DNA of 64,000 bases from JAWKWH01 sp963669415 (GTDB lineage: Bacteria; Pseudomonadota; Alphaproteobacteria; Rhizobiales; Rhizobiaceae), in the NCBI GenBank assembly GCA_963669415.2, contig CAXXPS010000002.1, forward strand, positions 1,736,001 through 1,800,000, read 5' to 3'. This document shows positions 16,949-25,887 of this stretch, in pieces. A program made the translations under genes and the position numbers. The notes beneath the pieces were generated by a model. That model ran no database searches, had not been told where the DNA came from, and worked only from the letters and a program-made list of their open reading frames with translations. Within the stretch, counting starts at the first letter, position 1; every line of letters begins with the position of its first letter.

Positions 16949-17722
16949 CTACCGCTCTTCCTCAAACATTGCAGGCTCAACTTCCGCGTTGCCGTGTAAG
17001 ATGGCCAGAGCCTCGTCGGCGAAGATGCGGCCATCATAGAGCGCGCGACCTGATATGGCGCCCTCAAGCTTTGCTGCATCCGGCATCGTCATGCGCACGA
17101 CGTCTGCAAGCGACGCCAATCCGCCTGAAGCGATGACCGGCGTTGAGACTGCATCGGCCAGTATGATCGTCGCTTCCCAATTGATGCCTGTCAGCACACC
17201 ATCGCGATCAATGTCGGTGTAGATGATCGCCGATACGCCCACACCTTCAAAGCGTTTGGCCAGTTCAATCGTGCTCAATTCGGACGTTTCGGCCCAACCT
17301 TCCACCGCGACCGTGCCACCGCGCGCATCGATGCCGACGGCAATTCTGCCCGGAAACGCTTCACACGCCCGCCTGACCAGATCGGGATCGCGCACTGCGA
17401 CCGTGCCGAGAATGACACGGGCCAGACCCTTGTCCAGCCAGTTTTCGATATGCGCGAGCGAGCGAATGCCGCCGCCAAGCTGAACCGGGTTCTTCGTTGC
17501 TTTCAGGATTGCCTCAACCGCCTCACCGTTTTTGGATTCTCCGGCAAATGCTCCATCCAAATCAACGACATGCAGCCAATCGAACCCCTCATCCTCAAAC
17601 TCTTTTGCCTGCGCGGCAGGGTCGGCATTGTAGACCCGTGCGCTGTCCATATCGCCGAGTTTCAGGCGGACGCACTGGCCATCCTTGAGATCGATTGCGG
17701 GAAACAGGATTTTTGAACTCAT
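16949..17722 (-). CDS. hisA: Phosphoribosylformimino-AICAR isomerase
   Basis: A 257-residue TIM barrel that isomerises ProFAR to PRFAR. Catalytic Asp residues lie in FPAIDLKDGQCVRL and YTDIDRDGVLTG; VQLGGGIRS and ASGGLAS bind the two phosphates. Its start is 1 bp after the hisH stop. In relatives hisF follows directly; here the DUF3800 gene intervenes. Confidence 0.97.
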   Translation of the reverse strand: MSSKILFPAIDLKDGQCVRLKLGDMDSARVYNADPAAQAKEFEDEGFDWLHVVDLDGAFAGESKNGEAVEAILKATKNPVQLGGGIRSLAHIENWLDKGLARVILGTVAVRDPDLVRRACEAFPGRIAVGIDARGGTVAVEGWAETSELSTIELAKRFEGVGVSAIIYTDIDRDGVLTGINWEATIILADAVSTPVIASGGLASLADVVRMTMPDAAKLEGAISGRALYDGRIFADEALAILHGNAEVEPAMFEEER

Positions 17723-17723
17723 C

Positions 17724-18374
17724 TCAAGGCTTCCACTTCAGGAAGTTCGCAATCAGTGCCAATCCCAGCGCCTGGCTTTTTTCGGGGTGAAACTGGGTAC
17801 CTGCCAGATTATCGCGGGCGACCGCCGCCGTCACTGGTCCACCGTAGTCGGCAGTGGCGAGGACGTCGCCGGCATTTTCTGCGGCCAGGTGATAGGAGTG
17901 CACGAAATAGGCGTGCAAGCCGTTGTCTCCGGTCGCGATCCCGTCAAACAGCGGATGTTTGCGCGTCAGTTCCAACGTGTTCCAGCCAATTTGCGGGATT
18001 TTGAGGTTCGGGTCGGACGGCGTCATCTCGGCGACATCGCCTGCAACCCAGCCAAATCCGTCGGTGACCGTCTTCTCCAGTCCGCGCGAAGCCATCAGTT
18101 GCATGCCGACGCAAATGCCGAGAAACGGCCGCGCTTTGTCAATTGCAGCATGCTGAATGGCCGCATGCATGCCCGGCACGGCATCAAGTCCGGCCACGCA
18201 GTCTGCAAATGCGCCGACGCCGGGCAAAACAATGCGATCCGCGCTGTGAACCACTTCGGCATCGCTGGTCAGAACGATATTGGCGGCGACACCACATTCG
18301 CGCGCTGCGCGTTCAAATGCCTTGGTCGCCGAGCGCAAATTGCCGGAGCCGTAATCGATGATTGCCACCTGCAT
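17724..18374 (-). CDS. hisH: Imidazole glycerol phosphate synthase, glutaminase subunit
   Basis: A 216-residue class I glutamine amidotransferase that feeds ammonia to HisF. The nucleophile Cys is in FLGICVGMQLM, with the His-Glu pair in GTQFHPEKSQ and the oxyanion region LPGVGAFADC. It overlaps the stop of the DUF2628 gene by 1 bp and is followed by hisA. Confidence 0.97.
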   Translation of the reverse strand: MQVAIIDYGSGNLRSATKAFERAARECGVAANIVLTSDAEVVHSADRIVLPGVGAFADCVAGLDAVPGMHAAIQHAAIDKARPFLGICVGMQLMASRGLEKTVTDGFGWVAGDVAEMTPSDPNLKIPQIGWNTLELTRKHPLFDGIATGDNGLHAYFVHSYHLAAENAGDVLATADYGGPVTAAVARDNLAGTQFHPEKSQALGLALIANFLKWKP

Positions 18375-18856
18375 CAGCGGTTTCCGGGATATTCAAGCAG
18401 CCCCAATGCCGGGCCGGACGCAGCCGGCGCTGTTCGGCCGAACGGTATGCTCGCGGACTGGATTTCCTTCTGCGTGACGGCGGATGCCTGGCTGGCCTCG
18501 TCGCTTTCATAATAGCGAATTTCCGCCTCGGCCTCGTGGTCAGCCTCCAGTGCCGCAACCTGAACATATCCCCTTCGTTCCAGAGCCCAGATGCGCAGTT
18601 GCGGGCCCTCGATGGCGACAAATACGGACACCAGAAATGACAGGAGAGGAGCGGTGCTCTGAAATCCGGCGAGCGTACCCAGTGCAGCAAGCGCCGCGGC
18701 AGCGGCAAGTGCTGCAAATGCCTCTATCCAGAGCCGGTGCCATGCAAGCCAAATCACTGGAACCAAAAAGGCGAGAACCGAAAACTTGTCACGGACGAAT
18801 TTCGCCTCTGCGCTCTTTGCATCTCCCGCAATGTCCATCACCACGAATGTGGTCAT
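18374..18856 (-). CDS. DUF2628 membrane protein in the his operon
   Basis: A 160-residue protein with two or three hydrophobic stretches between residues 25 and 85 (FLVPVIWLAWHRLW; an Ala-rich segment; LLSFLVSVFVAIEG) and a polar tail. The RDKFSVLAFLVPVIW pattern marks DUF2628. It lies 4 bp after hisB and overlaps hisH, the usual rhizobial position. Its role, and any link to histidine synthesis, is unknown. Confidence 0.85.
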   Translation of the reverse strand: MTTFVVMDIAGDAKSAEAKFVRDKFSVLAFLVPVIWLAWHRLWIEAFAALAAAAALAALGTLAGFQSTAPLLSFLVSVFVAIEGPQLRIWALERRGYVQVAALEADHEAEAEIRYYESDEASQASAVTQKEIQSASIPFGRTAPAASGPALGLLEYPGNR

Positions 18857-18860
18857 TGTC

Positions 18861-19478
18861 TCAGCCTTTCAAGCTACCCTTGGTCGAGGGAACAGCGCCC
18901 GCGTTGCGCGGATCGGCTTCGATTGCGTGTCGGAGCGTCCGGGCCACCGCCTTGAAACAGGTTTCGGCAATGTGGTGGCTGTTGGCGCCATAGTGGTTCA
19001 TCACATGCAGCGTAATTCCCGCATGCTGCGAAAATGCCTGAAAAAACTCGCGAACAAGTTCTGTGTCGAATGTACCGATCTTGTTGGTCGGGAAGACGAC
19101 ATTCCAAACCAGATAGGGGCGGCCGGAAACATCAATGGCCGCCTTGGTCATGGTTTCGTCCATGGCAAGGTCTAAAGATGCGTAACGATTGATACCGCGC
19201 CGGTCACCAAGCGCCATTGAAACTGCCTGACCCAGCGCAATTCCGGTGTCTTCCACCGTATGGTGATCATCGATGTGCAGATCGCCAGCCGCCCGGATTG
19301 TCATGTCGATCATCGAGTGTTTTGAAAGCTGCTCAAGCATGTGATCGAAAAACCCGACCCCGGTCGAGATTTCAAACGCGCCGGTGCCGTCGAGATCGAC
19401 ACTGACATCAATGTCAGTTTCGCTGGTCTTGCGGCTTATTTCGGCGCGGCGGTCACCACCATCTTTGGGCATCTGCAA
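18861..19478 (-). CDS. hisB: Imidazoleglycerol-phosphate dehydratase
   Basis: A 205-residue monofunctional HisB (no phosphatase domain). Metal-ligand motifs are GVGFFDHMLEQL, DDHHTVEDTGIALG and the later NHYGANSHHIAE. It dehydrates IGP to imidazole acetol phosphate. The ATG may be at 19478 or 19472 (MPKDGGDRR). First gene of the minus-strand his block; it diverges from hslV. Confidence 0.96.
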   Translation of the reverse strand: MQMPKDGGDRRAEISRKTSETDIDVSVDLDGTGAFEISTGVGFFDHMLEQLSKHSMIDMTIRAAGDLHIDDHHTVEDTGIALGQAVSMALGDRRGINRYASLDLAMDETMTKAAIDVSGRPYLVWNVVFPTNKIGTFDTELVREFFQAFSQHAGITLHVMNHYGANSHHIAETCFKAVARTLRHAIEADPRNAGAVPSTKGSLKG

Positions 19479-19562
19479 ATTCCTGCTGGTTGCGGGCGGT
19501 TTCTAGCAACCGGGCAAATGGAATGCTAGACGTCACAACGCCCCATAATTAACCGCCAAGTT

Positions 19563-19590
19563 CATTGCCGATTGCATTTTGCCCCTATGA
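19563..19590 (+). promoter_or_regulatory. Possible heat-shock-type promoter for hslVU
   Basis: An ATTG element (from 19564) and CCTATGA (19584-19590) spaced 16 bp apart resemble, imperfectly, the alphaproteobacterial sigma-32 pattern (CTTG, then CYTATNT). hslVU is heat-inducible in many bacteria. The match is weak. Confidence 0.25.
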
Positions 19591-19668
19591 TCATACATAT
19601 GCGGCAATCACAGGGTTTCCGGCCAGCGGCTGACATGCGCAACCGGATCCGCCGCAAAGGAGAATTCC

Positions 19669-20232
19669 ATGGCCGAACACGCTTCGCCACCTTCCATGCA
19701 CGCCACCACAATTGTCACCGTCCGCAAGGGCGGCAAGGTCGTTATTGCCGGAGATGGTCAGGTTAGCCTCGGACAAACGGTAATGAAGGGTAATGCGCGC
19801 AAGGTTCGCCGCGTCGGCAAGGACGATGAGGTCATAGCCGGTTTTGCAGGCGCCACCGCGGATGCATTCACCCTGCTTGAGCGTCTTGAAGCCAAGCTTG
19901 AACAGTATCCCGGCCAGTTGACCCGCGCCTGTGTCGAATTGGCCAAGGACTGGCGCACCGACCGCTATCTGCGGCGTCTTGAGGCGATGATGCTGGTCGC
20001 CGACAAGGATGTCAGCCTCGCCATAACCGGTACCGGCGATGTGCTGGAGCCTGAACACGGCGTCATGGCGATCGGTTCGGGCGGCAATTATGCGCTGGCT
20101 GCAGCCCGGGCGTTGCAGGATTCGGACCTTGATGCCGAATCGATTGCCCGCAAGGCAATGGAAATCGCTGCTGAAATCTGCGTCTACACAAATTCGAATT
20201 TCATCGTCGAGACCCTTGATGCCGACAAATAG
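19669..20232 (+). CDS. hslV: HslV peptidase subunit
   Basis: A 187-residue threonine protease of the HslUV complex, which degrades unfolded proteins with ATP. The mature N terminus should be the Thr of TTIVTVRKGG at residue 13; the preceding 12 residues are a propeptide as in Brucella. GDGQVSLGQTVMKG and the GSGGNYALAAARAL segment are typical. A GGAG site lies 9 nt before the ATG. It overlaps the GNAT gene by 14 bp. Confidence 0.97.
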   Translation: MAEHASPPSMHATTIVTVRKGGKVVIAGDGQVSLGQTVMKGNARKVRRVGKDDEVIAGFAGATADAFTLLERLEAKLEQYPGQLTRACVELAKDWRTDRYLRRLEAMMLVADKDVSLAITGTGDVLEPEHGVMAIGSGGNYALAAARALQDSDLDAESIARKAMEIAAEICVYTNSNFIVETLDADK

Positions 20233-20758
20233 CGCCGAGATCGACTTCCGGCCGGTGACAATGGCGGACCTGCCGATGTTGCGCGAATGGATGGAAACAC
20301 CCCATTGGCGACAGTGGTGGGGCGAACCTGGCGAGGAAATCGGCTTCATCCGGGAGATGGTGAAAGGCCGGGACACGACCCGTCCGTTCATCTTCACCGT
20401 TGGAGACGACCCGGTCGGATATATTCAGTACTGGTTTGTCGGCGAACATCAGGTAAGCGAATGGACAGACGATTATCCCTGGCTGCTAGAGTTTCCTGCC
20501 GAGGCCATCGGCGTTGATATCTCTATCGGGCGGTCTGACCGGCTTTCTCGGGGAATTGGTTCGAACGTTTTACGAAAGTTCCTGGGTGATCTCGTCAGGA
20601 AAGGCTACGAGACCATTATTATTGATCCCGATCCTGAAAATGTTCGCGCCATACGCGCCTACGCCAAAGCCGGTTTTCGCCCGGTTGCACGCCTGGAAGG
20701 CCGTCATGAAGGCGAACTGATCATGCAATACGACATTAAAAGCAACGAGTTGAACTGA
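20219..20758 (+). CDS. GNAT acetyltransferase, AAC(6')-like
   Basis: A 179-residue N-acetyltransferase. EWMETPHWRQWW near the N terminus and the GVDISIG...RGIGSNVLRKFL acetyl-CoA-binding region resemble the AacA4/AAC(6') branch, followed by a DPDPENVRAIRAYAKAGF segment. The ATG at 20219 lies inside the hslV end and its TGA overlaps the hslU ATG (TGATG), so the three genes are coupled. This placement between hslV and hslU is conserved in Rhizobiales. The substrate is unknown; resistance should not be assumed. Confidence 0.88.
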   Translation: MPTNSAEIDFRPVTMADLPMLREWMETPHWRQWWGEPGEEIGFIREMVKGRDTTRPFIFTVGDDPVGYIQYWFVGEHQVSEWTDDYPWLLEFPAEAIGVDISIGRSDRLSRGIGSNVLRKFLGDLVRKGYETIIIDPDPENVRAIRAYAKAGFRPVARLEGRHEGELIMQYDIKSNELN

Positions 20759-22068
20759 TGACGACATTTTCACCGCGCGAGATCGTTTCCGAACTTGACC
20801 GCTACATTATAGGCCAGAAAGACGCCAAACGGGCCGTGGCGATCGCGCTCCGGAATCGCTGGCGGCGGCAGCAACTGGAAGGCCAGATGCGCGAAGAGGT
20901 AATGCCGAAGAACATCCTGATGATCGGGCCGACCGGTGTCGGCAAGACAGAGATTTCCCGTCGTTTGGCAAGGCTTGCCGGGGCGCCGTTCATCAAGGTC
21001 GAGGCGACAAAGTTCACCGAGGTTGGCTATGTCGGCCGCGATGTCGAGCAGATTATCCGCGACCTGGTCGAGGTGGCGATCGGTTTGGTGAAGGAAAAGA
21101 AACGCGAAGAGGTAAAAGCAAAGGCCCACGTCAACGCCGAAGAGCGGGTTCTTGAAGCGCTGGTTGGAAAGACGGCCAGCCCGGCAACGCGCGAATCGTT
21201 CCGCAAGAAGCTGCGCAACGGCGAACTGGACGACAAGGAAATCGAGATCGAAGTCGCTGATACGGGCGGCGGAATGCCCAACTTCGAGATTCCGGGGATG
21301 CCCGGCGCCAATATTGGCGTGCTCAACATCAATGACATGCTTGGCAAGGCGCTTGGCGGGCAGCAAACCAAGATGCGAACGATGTCGGTGCGCGAATCCT
21401 ATGCGCACCTGATCAACGACGAATCAGAAAAATTGCTCGATCAGGAGGCGATTACGGAAGAGGCGCTCGACGTTACCCAAAACGACGGCATTGTTTTCCT
21501 GGACGAGATTGACAAGATTGCCGCCCGTGACGGCGCAATGGGCGCAGGCGTGAGCCGCGAAGGCGTGCAGCGCGACCTGCTGCCGCTGGTTGAAGGTACG
21601 ACTGTCGCGACCAAATACGGGCCGATAAAAACCGACCATATTCTGTTTGTGGCATCGGGTGCATTCCATGTTTCGAAGCCTTCCGACCTGCTTCCCGAGT
21701 TGCAGGGCCGTTTGCCCATCCGTGTTGAGCTGCGGGCGCTTGAAAAGGAAGATTTCCGCCGCATTCTGACTGAAACGGAAGCGAGCCTGATAAAGCAGTA
21801 TGTTGCGCTGATGGAAACGGAAGGTGTGACACTCGAATTTACCGATGATGCCATCGACAGCCTCGCCGGAATCGCCGTGGATCTCAATTCGACGGTGGAG
21901 AATATCGGCGCGCGGCGGCTCCAGACCGTCATGGAGCGGGTGCTCGACGATATTTCTTTCGAAGCGCCGGACAAATCCGGGTCCACTGTCAAGATCGACG
22001 CCGATTATGTCGCAAAAAATGTGGGCGATATGGCAAAGAACACAGATTTGTCCCGTTTCATTCTATAG
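20758..22068 (+). CDS. hslU: HslU ATPase subunit
   Basis: A 436-residue AAA+ unfoldase for HslV. Walker A is GPTGVGKTEISRRLA, Walker B VFLDEIDKI, the pore loop is in KVEATKFTEVGYVGRDVE, and the C terminus is DLSRFIL, which docks into HslV. The I-domain lies about 110-230. Length is normal. Confidence 0.98.
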   Translation: MTTFSPREIVSELDRYIIGQKDAKRAVAIALRNRWRRQQLEGQMREEVMPKNILMIGPTGVGKTEISRRLARLAGAPFIKVEATKFTEVGYVGRDVEQIIRDLVEVAIGLVKEKKREEVKAKAHVNAEERVLEALVGKTASPATRESFRKKLRNGELDDKEIEIEVADTGGGMPNFEIPGMPGANIGVLNINDMLGKALGGQQTKMRTMSVRESYAHLINDESEKLLDQEAITEEALDVTQNDGIVFLDEIDKIAARDGAMGAGVSREGVQRDLLPLVEGTTVATKYGPIKTDHILFVASGAFHVSKPSDLLPELQGRLPIRVELRALEKEDFRRILTETEASLIKQYVALMETEGVTLEFTDDAIDSLAGIAVDLNSTVENIGARRLQTVMERVLDDISFEAPDKSGSTVKIDADYVAKNVGDMAKNTDLSRFIL

Positions 22069-22153
22069 AGACTTGTTCCGCCGATTCGATTTCGGCACAA
22101 CAGAGAACGACTGAACCGGGCTGGGGGGGCGAACCGGCTAAGCGAAAAAAGGT

Positions 22154-23158
22154 TTGGGCGTCGTGGGATTTGGAATTTCGCCGTCAGGCAGTTTTTGCCT
22201 TGCATCCGCCTTTACAGCGATGCTGGCAGTACTATGCCCTGTTGAGCCGGCGCTGGCGGCGACCAAGGTTCCGCCGGGAAATAGAAATATTGAACAGCCA
22301 GCCATTCCCGGAGCGTCTGCGCGGCGGACAAAGGCGCTGAAGACAACTTACGACGCCAAATACAACAAAGTCATCGAGCTGTTGAAGCGTGATGCAAGGC
22401 TGCGGCGAAAAATTACAGCCACGGCGAAAAGCTACAAAATCGATCCGATGCACATCGTCGGCGCGATTGTCGGCGAACACACCTACAATGTCGATGCGTA
22501 TGACCGACTTCAAACCTACTACGTCAAGGCGATCGCTTATGTGAATTCGGGCTTGGAGTTCGAGTTTGAAGGCGAAGATATCGACAAGTTCATCCAACGC
22601 GAAGAATTCGAGCCCTGCGTGGAGCTCACAGACAGTTACGATTTGTGGATTTGCCGCGAACGGATTTGGAATACCAAATTCAAAGGCCGTTCCGTGGATG
22701 ATGTGGACTATCCCAACGACCGCTTTTCGGCGGTGTTCTTCCAGCCCTTTTACGCCGGCCAGACATTCGGTATTGGGCAACTCAACCCGCTGACAGCGCT
22801 GCAGATGAGCGATCTTGTCTCAAAAACCTCAAGAATGGCGAAACTCAATCACCGCAATCCAGGTCAGGTCTACAAGACGATCATGGATCCCGATCTGACA
22901 CTGCCCTATGTCGCGGCAACAATTGTCAAATCCATTGAGGCCTATCGGGAAATTGCCGGGTTCGACATTGCCGGCAACCCGGGAATCACATCGACCCTTT
23001 ATAATCTCGGCGACCCCGAGGCGCGGGCAAGATCTCTAAAACTGGAGAACCTCGAACGGGCCGCCCGTGGCAAAGCTCCACGACTGCCACAGGAAAATTA
23101 CTACGGATGGCTGGTCAATGATCGTCAGACGGAATTGGAAGCCATCTTCGCCAATTAG
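22154..23158 (+). CDS. DUF1402 exported protein, lysozyme-like
   Basis: A protein of up to 334 residues with a signal peptide ending near ALA (about residue 35). The segment HIVGAIVGEHTYN resembles the catalytic-Glu helix of lytic transglycosylases, and GQTFGIGQLNPLTAL resembles the GLMQI region, so muralytic activity is possible. It follows hslU as in other Rhizobiales. The start is uncertain: TTG at 22154 or GTG at 22163 are both in frame, with no ATG before the signal core. Confidence 0.82.
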   Translation: MGVVGFGISPSGSFCLASAFTAMLAVLCPVEPALAATKVPPGNRNIEQPAIPGASARRTKALKTTYDAKYNKVIELLKRDARLRRKITATAKSYKIDPMHIVGAIVGEHTYNVDAYDRLQTYYVKAIAYVNSGLEFEFEGEDIDKFIQREEFEPCVELTDSYDLWICRERIWNTKFKGRSVDDVDYPNDRFSAVFFQPFYAGQTFGIGQLNPLTALQMSDLVSKTSRMAKLNHRNPGQVYKTIMDPDLTLPYVAATIVKSIEAYREIAGFDIAGNPGITSTLYNLGDPEARARSLKLENLERAARGKAPRLPQENYYGWLVNDRQTELEAIFAN

Positions 23159-23174
23159 ACCGGATACGCTCTAG
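23159..23174 (-). repeat. Dispersed 16-bp repeat, copy 1
   Basis: ACCGGATACGCTCTAG just after the DUF1402 stop. The reverse complement recurs exactly at 63021-63036 and a near copy at 63317-63330. This looks like a rhizobial intergenic repeat family. Confidence 0.6.
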
Positions 23175-23197
23175 GGTCAGGATTAAATTTACGCATT

Positions 23198-23521
23198 TTA
23201 CCGTGCCGCGTGAACTTTGCAGAATGGCGTGTAAGGCAGGATATCCAGACGTTCCTGTGAGATTGGCTCTCCGCAGGTGACGCAATCACCATAAGTTCCC
23301 TCTTCGATACGAGCCAACGCCGCGTCAATGGCGCGGATTTCCTCCTGCCCGGCAAGTCCCAGATCCTCTAAAACCTCGTCATTTTCAGATTCCTGCGCCG
23401 CCTCTTCCCAATCCGGGTTTGGCGCATCGTCGAGATGATCCTCGATCCGTTCCAACCGGTTTATGAGATAGGCCCGGCGTTTTGTCAGTTCTTCTCGGCG
23501 TTGTTCAACAGTCTGCGCCAT
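23198..23521 (-). CDS. DksA/TraR-family zinc-finger protein
   Basis: A 107-residue protein with an N-terminal coiled coil (about 5-75, rich in Glu and Arg) and a C4-type finger near the end: CVTCGE, then FCKVH. The last pair is Cys-X2-His in place of Cys-X2-Cys. DksA relatives bind RNA polymerase in the secondary channel and change promoter choice under stress; short forms such as this are common in alphaproteobacteria, and the acidic coiled-coil tip seen in DksA cannot be assured here. Alone on the minus strand. Confidence 0.85.
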   Translation of the reverse strand: MAQTVEQRREELTKRRAYLINRLERIEDHLDDAPNPDWEEAAQESENDEVLEDLGLAGQEEIRAIDAALARIEEGTYGDCVTCGEPISQERLDILPYTPFCKVHAAR

Positions 23522-23688
23522 GGATCAGCTCCAATACCAAATCAACCCACAAATCTGGATATACGTAAAATGTGGTAGGTGAGTTGAGCCAGGTCAAGCC
23601 CTTGCATTGCCAGGCGCAATGGCACGCGGTACGCTGAATTGGGTATGTTGAAGCCAAGTTCACCTAAAACAGAGAACCGGAAACTGTC

Positions 23689-23979
23689 ATGTCACTGCTG
23701 AAACGTCTTTTCGGAGCCGGCGGCAATTCCGCTGATGAAGATGCCGGTTCCGCGCTTGAAACCGAGCATGAAGGCTATGCGATCAAGGCCACCCCACAAA
23801 AAGAAGGCGGCCAGTATCGCCTAAGCGCAGTGATTTCGAAGGAAATTGATGGTGAAGTCAGGGAACATCTGCTGATACGCGCCGATCTGTTCTCTTCATC
23901 TGACGAAGCCGCACAAGCGGCGGTACGCAAGGCACATCAGGTGATCAAGGAGCAAGGCGACCGGATGTTCGAGGGATAA
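23689..23979 (+). CDS. HlyU-family protein
   Basis: A 96-residue protein starting MSLLKRLFGAGG and containing EHEGYAIKATPQKEGGQYR, typical of the family annotated as HlyU-like transcriptional activator. No helix-turn-helix is obvious; the family is small and its mode of action in alphaproteobacteria is unclear. It precedes clpS by 45 bp on the same strand, so cotranscription is likely. Confidence 0.8.
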   Translation: MSLLKRLFGAGGNSADEDAGSALETEHEGYAIKATPQKEGGQYRLSAVISKEIDGEVREHLLIRADLFSSSDEAAQAAVRKAHQVIKEQGDRMFEG

Positions 23980-24024
23980 TCGCCGGAAGAAAAGATGATC
24001 CGGCCGGGTCGACGGAGTGTTCAG

Positions 24025-24330
24025 ATGAGCAAATCCGACACCAAAGCGCGCATAGAAACCGAGATCAAAACCCAGCGCCCGCGGCTGCACAAGGTCATTT
24101 TGGTCAATGATGATTTCACGCCACGTGAGTTTGTTGTCCAAGTATTGAAGGCGGAATTCCGGCTTTCTGAGGATCAGTCATACAGTGTGATGATTACGGC
24201 GCATCGTCAGGGTGTGTGCGTAGTAGGCGTTTTTGCCAAGGATATCGCGGAAACCAAGGCGACGCGCGCGACCGACATGGGAAAATCGGCAGGATTTCCT
24301 TTGCTGTTCACAACAGAACCGGAAGAATGA
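24025..24330 (+). CDS. clpS: ClpS adaptor (N-end rule)
   Basis: A 101-residue ClpS. The VILVNDDFTPREFVV segment forms the N-degron pocket and contact to ClpA, and MITAHRQGVCVVGVF is the conserved central part. It presents substrates with destabilising N termini to ClpAP. Rhizobia usually have two ClpS; this one lacks clpA next to it and so may be the second type. ATG at 24025 is preferred over one 30 bp upstream. Confidence 0.9.
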   Translation: MSKSDTKARIETEIKTQRPRLHKVILVNDDFTPREFVVQVLKAEFRLSEDQSYSVMITAHRQGVCVVGVFAKDIAETKATRATDMGKSAGFPLLFTTEPEE

Positions 24331-24342
24331 ACACAAGAAAAG

Positions 24343-25887
24343 CTATTCGCCTGCTTCCCGATCAAAGGCGCTGATGACAGCTCGAAGCTCGGCCTGGTTG
24401 GATGCCGTTGCAAAAACATAACGATCAGGGCGAACAAGCGCAGCTTTTCGGCCTTCCCTGGACAGCCATTGCATCGCCGCTTCGCTGCCGGCAGCATCAA
24501 TGATGCAGATATCAGAAAGCTGCCGCCGGATGTCGTCCGGAAGGTCACTGAGAAAACTGCAGTCTGCGATCAGCGCCGGAGAATAACCGCAGCGATCATC
24601 CAATCTTTCTCCATCGCCCAGAACCGGTTGCGGAAACAATCTGCCGCGCAACGGATCGGCGGAAGAGCCCAAGCCATCGCCCAGCGGCGGAGAAATGGAT
24701 TCCATGCGCACAGTGCCGTCATCCCTACGAAATGCGGCATCCAGCGCCTGTCGAGTGCCACTGGCATTGATCAGCCGGCCAAGCCGAACGGCGGTCGCGA
24801 TATAGGCCTGGGCGTGTGGCCGCCGCTCGGACGTATAGGTATCGAGCAGCGATTCGGGTCCTCCTCCGGCAACGACCCGGGCCAGTTTCCACGCCAGGTT
24901 CGCAGCATCGCGAATTCCGGCACACATTCCCTGACCCATGAATGGCGGTGTGCGATGGGCAGCGTCGCCAGCGATGAGTTGCCTGCCCACCCGCCACTGA
25001 TCGGCCAGTATTGAGTGAAATGTGTAGACGGCTGCACGCTCGATCTCCGCTTCGCTCCGCGATATCCACGGTGCCAAATGCTCCCAAACCACGGCCGGTT
25101 CACAGGCCTGTTCGGAACTTTCGTTTTCAAGAAGGGCAATTTCCCAGCGGCGGCGATTTTCCGGGCCCCGGGCATAGGTCATTGGGCGTTCGGGATTGCA
25201 GTACTGGATCGTGTGATTGCCGAGTTCCGGTTTGGGTTTGTTCAACAACAGGTCGACGACTAGCCAACGCTCTTTGAAACCGAGATCCGTCTGTGCTGTC
25301 TCCATTGATTGGCGAACAAGCGAATTCGCACCGTCGCAACCAACCACATATGCCGCTTCAGCAGCTTGTTTATCACCTGTATTCCGGTCGACGTAATCGA
25401 TGCGGACGTGGTCACCATGCTCCTCAAGACCAATGAACTCCTGCCCGGTCTGCAATTCGACCGTGTGCCGGTCGAGCAGTGATCGGCGGAGAATTTCCTC
25501 CAATTCGGGCTGGTGGAACCGGTAGCTGGCATACCAACCTTGTGGCCCCACTTCTTGCGGTCGGGGCCAGTCAAGCAGCAGCTTTTCATCCGTATCGACA
25601 AAACGCATGCCGACATTGATGCGCACGATCCTGGAAATCTCGTCCGCTATGCCGGCGGTTTGAAAAATCCGCATGACCTCGTCGTCAAAATGGACAGCGC
25701 GCGGCAATGGATAAGGTTCAGGATAACGATCGAGCCCTAGAACCCGCACACCGCACTTCCCCAGAAGATTGGCCAGTGTGGCGCCGGTCGGACCGAGTCC
25801 GACGATAGCGACGTCATGGCGATTGCGAGACTGATCTCTGCTCAATTTCCGGCTCGCGACCTCAATTCGCCGTAAAGCCACGGACAC
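24343..25887 (-). CDS. FAD-dependent aromatic-ring hydroxylase, MhpA-like
   Basis: A 514-residue flavoprotein monooxygenase of the 3-(3-hydroxyphenyl)propionate hydroxylase type. The dinucleotide fold is VAIVGLGPTGATLANLL, the DG motif is VVGCDGANSLVRQ, and the second FAD site is LIAGDAAHRTPPFMGQGM. It should hydroxylate a phenolic acid to a catechol, which the dioxygenase encoded just upstream could cleave. The frame begins with an ATG that overlaps that gene by 46 bp; a TTG at 25845 overlaps the dioxygenase stop (TTGA) and is an alternative start. The exact substrate is unknown. Confidence 0.82.
   Translation of the reverse strand: MSVALRRIEVASRKLSRDQSRNRHDVAIVGLGPTGATLANLLGKCGVRVLGLDRYPEPYPLPRAVHFDDEVMRIFQTAGIADEISRIVRINVGMRFVDTDEKLLLDWPRPQEVGPQGWYASYRFHQPELEEILRRSLLDRHTVELQTGQEFIGLEEHGDHVRIDYVDRNTGDKQAAEAAYVVGCDGANSLVRQSMETAQTDLGFKERWLVVDLLLNKPKPELGNHTIQYCNPERPMTYARGPENRRRWEIALLENESSEQACEPAVVWEHLAPWISRSEAEIERAAVYTFHSILADQWRVGRQLIAGDAAHRTPPFMGQGMCAGIRDAANLAWKLARVVAGGGPESLLDTYTSERRPHAQAYIATAVRLGRLINASGTRQALDAAFRRDDGTVRMESISPPLGDGLGSSADPLRGRLFPQPVLGDGERLDDRCGYSPALIADCSFLSDLPDDIRRQLSDICIIDAAGSEAAMQWLSREGRKAALVRPDRYVFATASNQAELRAVISAFDREAGE

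Noticed and set aside
19591..20397. 268-codon minus-strand frame over hslV
   Set aside because: Antisense to hslV and the GNAT gene; no recognisable domain.
20219..20758. Aminoglycoside resistance call for the GNAT gene
   Set aside because: Its place between hslV and hslU is a conserved rhizobial trait; sequence alone does not support resistance.
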